Shown here: positions 1 through 5,170 of the stretch, one piece after another | Layout: each line of letters opens with the position of its first letter | How positions within the stretch are numbered: the stretch's first letter is position 1 | Assembly: GCA_006226555.1 (NCBI GenBank) | Contig: SBGS01000230.1 | Coordinates: forward strand, 1-5,864 | Source: Bacteroidota bacterium | GTDB lineage: Bacteria > Bacteroidota > Bacteroidia > Flavobacteriales_D > Crocinitomicaceae | Direction: 5' to 3' | DNA length: 5,864 nt | Position numbers and translations under genes: made by a program | Notes under the pieces: model-generated | Seen by the model: only the letters and a program-made list of their open reading frames with translations | The model's database searches: none | What the model was told of the DNA's origin: nothing

Positions 1-204
1 TTTGGAATTGCACTTTACGGATTAGTTTACTTCCTTGTTCATGACGTATTGATACACAGGAGATTCAAGTGGTTTGACAAGACCCAAAACAAGTACTTTA
101 AAGCGATCAGAAAAGCGCATAAGATCCACCACAAGAACATTCACAAGGAAAACGGTGAATGTTTTGGAATGCTTTACGTTCCTTTCAAATATTTCAAACA
201 GTGA
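1..204 (+). CDS. crtZ: Beta-carotene hydroxylase, CrtZ type (3' end only)
   Basis: The open frame enters from the left edge and gives 67 C-terminal residues. CrtZ is a membrane di-iron enzyme of the fatty-acid hydroxylase/sterol desaturase superfamily. It adds hydroxyl groups to the beta-ionone rings of beta-carotene, giving cryptoxanthin and zeaxanthin. The visible part holds the last histidine clusters of the family: His14 and His19 in FLVHDVLIH, and the HxxHH box at residues 40-44 (RAHKIHH). It then has GECFGMLYVPFKYF, a C-terminal signature I recognise from bacterial CrtZ. The stop overlaps the GTG start of the lycopene cyclase gene by four bases, so the two are probably co-translated, and the pathway match supports both calls. 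The N-terminal histidine boxes and membrane segments lie outside the window. A related sterol-desaturase-like hydroxylase is the main alternative but is unlikely. Confidence 0.9.
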   Translation, partial: FGIALYGLVYFLVHDVLIHRRFKWFDKTQNKYFKAIRKAHKIHHKNIHKENGECFGMLYVPFKYFKQ

Positions 205-878
205 CAAATTACTATTTGATACTGGACCTGATCGCTCTAGGAGGACCTCTTCTTTTGAGCTTCGATAAACGCGTTTCGTATTACAAGCAATGGAAAGCTG
301 TTTTCCTCGCAGCATTGATCATAGCCGTACCTTTCCTTATTCACGACGAGCTCTTTACTAAAAATGGATACTGGGGATTCAATCCAGATCACCTAATCGG
401 GATCTATGCAGGACATTTACCATTGGAAGAGTTGTTATTCTTTATCATTGTCCCCTTCTCGTGTTACTTCATATATGCATGTGTAAAATACTACATGAAT
501 GGTCTTAATCACCAACTGATCAATCGAATCGTTCAGCTCACAGTGCTCATCTATGCGACTGTTCTAATATTCACAAGACCCGAAGGATGGTACACAGCAA
601 CTGTTGTTCCTGCAAGCATACTTACATTGTTCATATGGACACGATCAGATATTAAAAAGCCGCTGGGGTTATCATTTCTTTTAAGTCTGATCCCTTTCTT
701 GATCATGAATGGAGCACTAACCGGATCATTTTCGGATGAGCCTGTCGTTTGGTATAGTGAATTGGAAAAAGTTCCGGGAAGGATTTTCACCATTCCTTTT
801 GAAGATGTTCTGTATGCCTTTACCCTGATTATTGGTGTATCTTTACTGGCTGATCGTTTTCAACAAGGGAAAAAGTGA
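201..878 (+). CDS. crtYcd: Lycopene beta-cyclase, fused CrtYc-CrtYd (heterodimer-domain) type
   Basis: A 225-residue polytopic membrane protein of the lycopene cyclase domain family, the type found as separate CrtYc/CrtYd subunits in actinobacteria and as fusions in archaea, fungi and many Bacteroidota. It would cyclise the ends of lycopene to make beta-carotene, the substrate of the CrtZ encoded just upstream. Two related halves are visible. The first has GYWGFNP at residues 56-62 and the PLEELLFF motif at 74-81; the second has the diverged IPFEDVLY motif at 198-205. Most of the rest is hydrophobic helix. I chose the GTG at 201 because it forms a GTGA overlap with the crtZ stop and gives the expected N-terminus (TNYYLILDLIALGGPLLLSF). 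The in-frame ATG at 159 would add 14 unsupported residues lying over crtZ. The 3' end overlaps the next gene by four bases. The protein is unrelated to FAD-dependent CrtY/CrtL cyclases. Confidence 0.88.
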   Translation: MTNYYLILDLIALGGPLLLSFDKRVSYYKQWKAVFLAALIIAVPFLIHDELFTKNGYWGFNPDHLIGIYAGHLPLEELLFFIIVPFSCYFIYACVKYYMNGLNHQLINRIVQLTVLIYATVLIFTRPEGWYTATVVPASILTLFIWTRSDIKKPLGLSFLLSLIPFLIMNGALTGSFSDEPVVWYSELEKVPGRIFTIPFEDVLYAFTLIIGVSLLADRFQQGKK

Positions 879-1369
879 AAATAGGATTACTTTCAGATAC
901 ACATGGTTTTCTTGATGAACGCATTTATCATCACTTCAAGGATGTTGACGAGATCTGGCATGCGGGTGACATAGGTTCCTTGGAGGTGGTAGATAAGCTA
1001 AGTGCTTTTAAACCCACTCGAATTGTATACGGTAATATAGATGACGGCTCAGTTCGAAGAGAAACAGCCGAATACCTGTCATTTACCTGTGAACAAGTAG
1101 ACGTTCTTATGATCCACATTGCCGGAAAACCCGGTAAATATGTGAAACGAGCCCACGAACTGATCGAAGAACACAAACCAAAACTTTTTATTTGTGGCCA
1201 TTCACACATTTTACTTGTGCGAAAAGACCCTCACTACGATATGCTTTGGATGAACCCTGGGGCTTATGGAATTAAAGGATTTCATCAAGTTCGTACAGCA
1301 TTGCGATTTCAAATTAAGGGAGACCAGATCAGCGATCTTGAAGTAATCGAAATGAAAATGAGAGCATGA
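875..1369 (+). CDS. YfcE/MJ0936-type metallophosphoesterase
   Basis: A complete 164-residue protein of the small calcineurin-like phosphoesterase family (YfcE/MJ0936), probably cytoplasmic and two-metal dependent. The expected motifs occur in order: SDTHG with Asp8 and His10, GD with Asp32, GNID with Asn54, a histidine at 81 (MIHIAG), GHSH at 108-111, and NPGAYG at 127-132, where many relatives have NPGS. All likely metal ligands are present, so it should be active. Family members hydrolyse phosphodiesters such as bis-pNPP in vitro, but the physiological substrate is usually unknown and cannot be read here. The start is the GTG at 875, inside the GTGA overlap with the cyclase gene; the stop overlaps porQ as ATGA. 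It is therefore embedded in the carotenoid-porQ operon, though no direct role in either process is evident. Confidence 0.92.
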   Translation: MKIGLLSDTHGFLDERIYHHFKDVDEIWHAGDIGSLEVVDKLSAFKPTRIVYGNIDDGSVRRETAEYLSFTCEQVDVLMIHIAGKPGKYVKRAHELIEEHKPKLFICGHSHILLVRKDPHYDMLWMNPGAYGIKGFHQVRTALRFQIKGDQISDLEVIEMKMRA

Positions 1370-2442
1370 ATACACTAAACACATTATTACACCGTTTAGA
1401 TGCCATGAGACTACTTCTGGTATTTTTTCTATTCAGCTCACCAATCATTGGTTTCAGCCAGACAGGAGGCGAAAATTACTTTCCGTTTTTGAACTTGGAT
1501 TACAATGCGCGAACTGCTGCATTAGGGGGTGATTTCATAACAGTCAAAGATGCCGACATTAATTTAGGAGTATTAACTCCTTCCTTGTTGAATGATAATA
1601 TGGCCAAAACGATTGGCTTCAACCAGGCACTTCTTGCCGGAGGAATTAACTACGGAATGGTTAGCTACGGATACAACATCAAAAACGTTGGCATGTTCGG
1701 AAGCTACATTAAGTATGTTAACTATGGTAAATTCAAACGCACAGCGATAAATGGCACAGCTGAAGGAGAATTCAATCCCTTTGAAATGGTCATCGGTACC
1801 GCATATAGTAAACAACTGAACCCCAGAATATCAGTAGGATCAAGCTTTAACTTGATCTATTCGCAGATTGAATCCTACAATGCATTCGGGGCTTACGCAG
1901 ATCTCTCCGGAACCTACACAAGTGAAAAAGAAGATCTAACGGTAACTGCGAAAGCCAAAAACATTGGAATTGCTTTTGACAGATATTACAAAGAAGGAAG
2001 TCGCGCTCCGCTGCCGGCCGACCTTCAATTGGGACTTAGCTACAAACTGGAGCATGCACCATTTAGATTCTCACTATTGGCGCATGACCTCAATCGTTGG
2101 GACCTCACATATAAAGATCCTAACACGGGACCAACAATAGACCCTTTGACCGGTGACACAACCAATCTCAACCAACCAGGGTTTCTGGAAAAGTTAGCAC
2201 GACATTTTACCGTTCAAACAGAACTGCTTATTGGAAAGCATATTCACTTAAGAACAGCCTTTGATTTCCAACGCAGAAAAGAGCTACAGCTAGAAAGTAG
2301 ACCCGGTGCTGCCGGTTTATCCTTCGGAATCGGACTCTATTTCAGAAAATTCAGCCTTGATTATGGCTATGTAATCTACTCAAAAGCGGGGTATGGTCAT
2401 CTTTTTACCCTATCCACGCCTCTCGGCGAATGGAGAAAATAA
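1366..2442 (+). CDS. porQ: Type IX secretion system protein PorQ
   Basis: A 358-residue exported protein that I recognise as PorQ, of the PorV/PorQ outer-membrane barrel group. In the type IX system PorQ works with PorU, PorV and PorZ in the attachment complex that processes cargo and fixes it to surface lipopolysaccharide. The sequence shows a signal peptide (MRLLLVFFLFSSPIIGFSQ, residues 14-32). This is followed by the family hallmark YFPFLNLDYNARTAALGGDF at about 38-57 and by alternating amphipathic strands to the end (GIGLYFRKFSLDYGYVIYS). The ATG at 1366 overlaps the phosphoesterase stop (ATGA). An in-frame ATG at 1405 (residue 14) would give a more conventional signal peptide, so the true start is not settled. 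The next conserved gene downstream is cmk, a frequent porQ neighbour in Bacteroidota, which supports the call; here a barrel-protein gene lies between them. Confidence 0.85.
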   Translation: MNTLNTLLHRLDAMRLLLVFFLFSSPIIGFSQTGGENYFPFLNLDYNARTAALGGDFITVKDADINLGVLTPSLLNDNMAKTIGFNQALLAGGINYGMVSYGYNIKNVGMFGSYIKYVNYGKFKRTAINGTAEGEFNPFEMVIGTAYSKQLNPRISVGSSFNLIYSQIESYNAFGAYADLSGTYTSEKEDLTVTAKAKNIGIAFDRYYKEGSRAPLPADLQLGLSYKLEHAPFRFSLLAHDLNRWDLTYKDPNTGPTIDPLTGDTTNLNQPGFLEKLARHFTVQTELLIGKHIHLRTAFDFQRRKELQLESRPGAAGLSFGIGLYFRKFSLDYGYVIYSKAGYGHLFTLSTPLGEWRK

Positions 2443-2492
2443 GCCCCTCAAAGCACCGACTTTAACGATTAAGTAAAATTTAGACCGGTTAT

Positions 2493-2518
2493 AAACTATA
2501 TATTGTTCATAGTTTTTT
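2493..2518 (+). terminator. Weak AT-rich hairpin plus T-run after porQ (possible terminator or operator)
   Basis: AAACTAT (2493-2499) and its exact reverse complement ATAGTTT (2509-2515) flank a 9-base loop. The T-run continues to 2518. The 7-bp stem has a single G-C pair, so it would be a weak terminator for the porQ operon. It also touches the -33 element of the next promoter, so it could be an operator or chance in AT-rich DNA. No better terminator is visible in the 128 bases between porQ and the next gene. Confidence 0.3.
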
Positions 2519-2550
2519 GTAACCTTTTTTAAAAAAGAACAGTACATTTG
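2516..2550 (+). promoter_or_regulatory. Bacteroidota-type promoter of the outer-membrane protein gene
   Basis: TTTG at 2516-2519 and TACATTTG at 2543-2550 match the -33 (TTG/TTTG) and -7 (TAnnTTTG) elements used by the Bacteroidota primary sigma factor. The gap is 23 bases, the upper end of the reported range. Transcription would start near 2555, leaving an A-rich leader of about 15 bases before the ATG at 2571 and no Shine-Dalgarno sequence, as is normal in the phylum. The spacer contains a 14-bp palindrome of T and A runs (2524-2537). Confidence 0.72.
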
Positions 2551-2570
2551 AGCAAAACCAAACAATTTAA

Positions 2571-3452
2571 ATGTTTATGAAAAAGTCAATTTTAGCAGTT
2601 GCGGTTGTACTAGGTGCTTCAGCAACTTTTGCACAGGACCTTACATCTAAAAAAGGAGAAGATTTCTTGCCAGCTTCAGGTGATTGGGCGATCAGTATCG
2701 ACGCTACTCCATTCTTGAACTACGCAGGTAACTTGATCGGTGGAAACGGAGCTAACGTTTCTCCAACTTGGAATTACCTAGTAGGTGATCAAAGAATCGT
2801 TGGTAAGTACTTCGCTGCTGATGACATGGCTTACCGTGCTGGTCTTCGTATCGGTATGTCTTCTTCTAGCGGAAGTGCAATGGTAGGTGATGATGGTGTT
2901 ACAACTGCACCTGTATACCCTGCAACTCCTTCAATGGTAGAGGATTCTTACAAAATGAGTTCTACAAGAATCGGTCTTTCAGGAGGTCTTGAGTGGAGAA
3001 GAGGTTTCGGACGTCTTCAAGGATTCTATGGTGGTGAACTAGGAATTATGTTGGGTTCTGATAAGACTACATACTCTTACGGAAACGCAATGACTACAAC
3101 TGGTGCTACTACTGCAAACTTCGGTGCAAACCTTGCAAACGATCCTTACTACGGAACTCCTTCACGTATTACTGAAGCGAAAGGTGGTTCAATGTTCGGA
3201 TTGGGTCTTCGTGGATTCATCGGAGCTGAGTACTTCGTATTGCCACGTATCGCTATCGGTGGTGAATTCGGATGGGGATTGATGTTCGGTTCTACAGGAG
3301 CTAGCTCAACTTCATACGAAGGAACAGATGGTACTAACGTAGGTACAGTTGTTGAAGAAGGAACTAAGTCTTCAGGATTTAGCTTGGATACTGATGGAAT
3401 GAACTCTGTTTTCGGACCAGCAGCTTCTTTGAGAATGACTTTCCACTTCTAA
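2571..3452 (+). CDS. Outer-membrane beta-barrel protein, probably abundant
   Basis: A 293-residue secreted protein. A signal peptide (MFMKKSILAVAVVLGASATFA) with likely cleavage after Ala21 is followed by a Gly/Ser/Thr-rich chain of alternating strands with no cysteine, ending in an aromatic residue (LRMTFHF), the usual outer-membrane barrel insertion signal. The segment GDWAISIDATPFLNYAGNLI (about 37-56), followed by GKYF and YRAGLRIG, resembles a common Bacteroidota barrel family whose function is not known to me. A porin-like or structural role is inference. Codon use is more selective than in the neighbours: Thr mostly ACT/ACA, Ser mostly TCT/TCA, Gly GGT/GGA, Arg only CGT or AGA. Together with its own promoter and strong terminator this suggests high expression. 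The start could be 2571 or the in-frame ATG at 2577 (MKKSIL); both keep the signal peptide. It is monocistronic and separates porQ from cmk. Confidence 0.85.
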   Translation: MFMKKSILAVAVVLGASATFAQDLTSKKGEDFLPASGDWAISIDATPFLNYAGNLIGGNGANVSPTWNYLVGDQRIVGKYFAADDMAYRAGLRIGMSSSSGSAMVGDDGVTTAPVYPATPSMVEDSYKMSSTRIGLSGGLEWRRGFGRLQGFYGGELGIMLGSDKTTYSYGNAMTTTGATTANFGANLANDPYYGTPSRITEAKGGSMFGLGLRGFIGAEYFVLPRIAIGGEFGWGLMFGSTGASSTSYEGTDGTNVGTVVEEGTKSSGFSLDTDGMNSVFGPAASLRMTFHF

Positions 3453-3472
3453 TAGAAGTTAGAAATCTATAC

Positions 3473-3502
3473 AAAAGGGACACAGAAATGTGTCCCTTTT
3501 TT
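3473..3502 (+). terminator. Strong intrinsic terminator of the outer-membrane protein gene
   Basis: A perfect 12-bp stem, AAAAGGGACACA (3473-3484) paired with TGTGTCCCTTTT (3489-3500), closes on a GAAA tetraloop. The T-run lasts to 3502 and the region after it is T-rich. It begins 21 bases after the stop codon. The A-run on the left side means it could also act on minus-strand transcripts. It lies only 15 bases before the cmk start, so cmk probably needs its own promoter or depends on read-through. Confidence 0.92.
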
Positions 3503-3503
3503 G

Positions 3504-3511
3504 TTTCTTTG
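3504..3511 (+). promoter_or_regulatory. Possible -7 element for cmk (leaderless or near-leaderless start)
   Basis: TTTCTTTG differs from the Bacteroidota -7 consensus TAnnTTTG at one position and ends six bases before the cmk ATG. If used, transcription would begin at or within a base or two of the start codon. No TTG is visible at the proper distance upstream, where the terminator stem lies, so the promoter is tentative. Confidence 0.35.
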
Positions 3512-3517
3512 TACTGC

Positions 3518-4219
3518 ATGGAAAATAAAAAGATCACGATCGCAATAGACGGCTACTCTGCCTGTGGTAAAAGCACCTTAGCTAAGGAGCTTGCACGTGA
3601 GCTTGATTATACCTTTATTGATTCCGGCGCCATGTATAGAGGAGTAACTCTTTATGCCATCAGAACCGAGAGCGTGTCTCCTACTCATCTCGATAAAGAG
3701 AAACTGATCAATGCGTTAAATGACATTCAGCTCGAATTTAGAAAAGTTGATCATGAACGTCACCTATTCCTGAACAATGAAGATGTTGAGCTGGAGATCA
3801 GGAAAAAACCCGTTTCAGACTTCGTTTCTCCGGTTGCTGCGATAAAAGAAGTGAGAGAGTTTCTCGTTTCGCAACAGAGAGAAATGGGTAAGAACGGAGG
3901 AATTGTAATGGATGGCAGAGATATCGGAACTGTAGTCTTTCCAAATGCAGAACTTAAACTGTTCATCACGGCATCCATAGAAATCAGGGTTCACCGCAGA
4001 TTGCTTGAATTGCAATCGAAAGGGATTGACAGTACGGCAGATGAAGTGAAAGACAACTTGACACAGCGTGATTACATCGATTCTACTAGAGCCGAAAGCC
4101 CACTCAGACAAGCTGAAGATGCCATTGTTATCGACAACTCACAATTGACCCGCTCTGAACAACTCACACTCGCTTTAAAGTTGGTCAATGAGAAATTAAA
4201 CTCACCGATAAGAACTTAA
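3518..4219 (+). CDS. cmk: Cytidylate kinase (CMP/dCMP kinase)
   Basis: A 233-residue cytoplasmic enzyme that transfers phosphate from ATP to CMP or dCMP, feeding CTP and dCTP synthesis. The length and motifs are typical of bacterial Cmk. They are the P-loop DGYSACGKST at residues 11-20 and DSGAMYRG at 35-42 (the family's DTGAMYRG). DGRDIGTVVFP follows at 132-142, then the arginine-containing lid/CMP region QRDYIDSTRAESPLRQAEDA starting at 183. All look intact. I chose the ATG at 3518 because it gives the usual MxxKKITIAIDG N-terminus. The in-frame ATG at 3488 lies in the loop and right arm of the terminator hairpin and would add ten unlikely residues. Cmk is frequently found beside porQ in Bacteroidota, and this arrangement is close to that. 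Expression may come from the weak -7-like box just upstream or from read-through. Confidence 0.96.
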   Translation: MENKKITIAIDGYSACGKSTLAKELARELDYTFIDSGAMYRGVTLYAIRTESVSPTHLDKEKLINALNDIQLEFRKVDHERHLFLNNEDVELEIRKKPVSDFVSPVAAIKEVREFLVSQQREMGKNGGIVMDGRDIGTVVFPNAELKLFITASIEIRVHRRLLELQSKGIDSTADEVKDNLTQRDYIDSTRAESPLRQAEDAIVIDNSQLTRSEQLTLALKLVNEKLNSPIRT

Positions 4220-4255
4220 ACGTGATTTTATTAACAAAGTGTAATTATTTTTACT

Positions 4256-4263
4256 TATAATTG
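4256..4263 (+). promoter_or_regulatory. Possible -7 element before the ACT-domain gene
   Basis: In the 60-base AT-rich gap after cmk, TATAATTG differs from TAnnTTTG at one position and lies 16 bases before the ATG at 4280. A short inverted repeat, AATTAT (4243-4248) with ATAATT (4257-4262), overlaps it. No TTG is seen at the usual -33 distance. The gap length suggests a separate promoter, but the call is weak. Confidence 0.25.
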
Positions 4264-4279
4264 CATTTAAGGCACTGTT

Positions 4280-4942
4280 ATGAGTACAATTAGCAAGATC
4301 ACTGAAGAGATTATTAACCGCAGCCCATTCTTACGGGAAGCGATGACTGAAAACCTGATCAACATTTCGGCTCTTGCCCGAAAAATTCGTCCGGAAGTAG
4401 AGAAAGTAGTTGGTAAAGAAGTCAAAGAAGGTGCTATTGTTATGGCAATTAAGCGCATGACTCCCGGCGTTTATCACAGGCTTGACATTAAGATCAATAA
4501 TGTGATCGGAGGAATTGGAGACTTTCTTGTACGCTCGGATCTAGCTGATTTCACTTATGAGAACTCTGACTCGCTGCGCGAGGCTCAGTATGGTCTTATT
4601 CAAAAAATAGGTGATGACACAGATGCATTCTTTACTTTAAGTCGTGGTATTACAGAAACCACATACATTCTGAATGCAAAATATGCAGATGTACTTCGCA
4701 ATGCATTTTCAAAAGAGCGCTTAAAAGCGCACAACAAAGATCTTTCTTCAATAACTGTTAAACTGCCGGAAACAAATACTGAAACATACGGTGTTTATTA
4801 TTATATCATGAAACACCTTGCCTGGGAAGGCATAAACATTGAACAGGTAGTTTCTACTGCAAATGAGTTTACAGCGATCGTAAATTCAAACGATATAGAT
4901 CAGGCATTCAAGATCCTGATGCAGTTGAAAAGAAATATTTGA
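4280..4942 (+). CDS. ACT-domain-containing protein of unknown function
   Basis: A complete 220-residue soluble protein with no signal peptide or membrane segment. The N-terminal 65 residues are helical and charged (ITEEIINRSPFLREAM, ISALARKIRPEVEK, EGAIVMAIKRM) and could form a winged-helix or other helical domain. The C-terminus, about 155-218, has the beta-alpha-beta-beta-alpha-beta order of an ACT domain: SSITVKLPE, YGVYYYIMKHLAWEGINIEQVVS, EFTAIVNSNDIDQAFKILMQL. This resembles the regulatory end of aspartate kinases. The stretch at about 80-145 may be a second, diverged ACT unit, giving a tandem arrangement. No kinase motif is present and the protein is too short for aspartate kinase, so an automatic 'aspartate kinase' label would be wrong. 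A ligand-sensing regulator, perhaps for amino acids, is inference from the fold. It resembles an uncharacterised protein I associate with Bacteroidota. Its stop directly abuts the stop of the convergent gene. Confidence 0.8.
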   Translation: MSTISKITEEIINRSPFLREAMTENLINISALARKIRPEVEKVVGKEVKEGAIVMAIKRMTPGVYHRLDIKINNVIGGIGDFLVRSDLADFTYENSDSLREAQYGLIQKIGDDTDAFFTLSRGITETTYILNAKYADVLRNAFSKERLKAHNKDLSSITVKLPETNTETYGVYYYIMKHLAWEGINIEQVVSTANEFTAIVNSNDIDQAFKILMQLKRNI

Positions 4943-5170
4943 TCAGGCAGCTGATTCTTCACTCTTACACTGCTCTTCAGGGCGAGCACCGCAAAGGCTA
5001 CATGCAGCTCCTTCTTCATTTAGAAGTGGATTCTGACTTGCGCAGGTTCCTGCGAATTTACCATCCTTTTTCGCCCAGATCTTGATCGCTATCCCTGCGA
5101 ATCCCAATCCCAGTAATCCAATAGACATTAGTACAACAGCCATGAGAATAATTTCTACAAAATTAATCAA
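4943..5170 (-). CDS. Small single-span membrane protein with four cysteines
   Basis: A 75-residue protein. Residues 5-32 form one hydrophobic helix (FVEIILMAVVLMSIGLLGLG, then FAGIAIKIW). A basic KKDGKFAGTCASQNP segment follows, then a soluble tail with cysteines at 43, 57, 60 and 68, including a CxxC pair. I recognise this as a small protein widespread in Bacteroidota, usually called only 'membrane or secreted protein'. The layout of one N-terminal helix followed by a G-[ST]-C motif and a short four-cysteine tail recalls NqrM (DUF539), which helps assemble the iron site of Na+-translocating NADH:quinone reductase. That link is inference. The TTG start at 5170-5168 overlaps the stop of the upstream lipoprotein gene (TTGA). 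An ATG at 5143-5141 (Met10) is a fallback that would shorten the helix. The gene meets the ACT-domain gene stop to stop. Confidence 0.8.
   Translation of the reverse strand: MINFVEIILMAVVLMSIGLLGLGFAGIAIKIWAKKDGKFAGTCASQNPLLNEEGAACSLCGARPEEQCKSEESAA

Noticed and set aside
159..200. Upstream ATG extension of the lycopene cyclase
   Set aside because: It lies entirely over the crtZ reading frame. The 14 added residues do not look like the family N-terminus, whereas the GTG at 201 gives both the expected start and a GTGA overlap.
2443..2570. Small RNA or riboswitch in the porQ/barrel-protein gap
   Set aside because: Only 128 bases, AT-rich, with a promoter and one weak hairpin. The predicted leader of the downstream gene is about 15 bases, too short for a riboswitch.
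3488..3517. Upstream ATG for cmk
   Set aside because: It sits in the loop and right arm of a strong terminator hairpin and adds ten residues absent from typical Cmk proteins.
3815..4111. Minus-strand open frames over cmk and other genes
   Set aside because: They mirror well-supported plus-strand genes, have no recognisable protein features, and have no promoter of their own.
4717..4730. Inverted repeat GCGCTT-AA-AAGCGC
   Set aside because: It is inside the ACT-domain gene, has a two-base loop and no T-run, and encodes an ordinary helix; likely chance.
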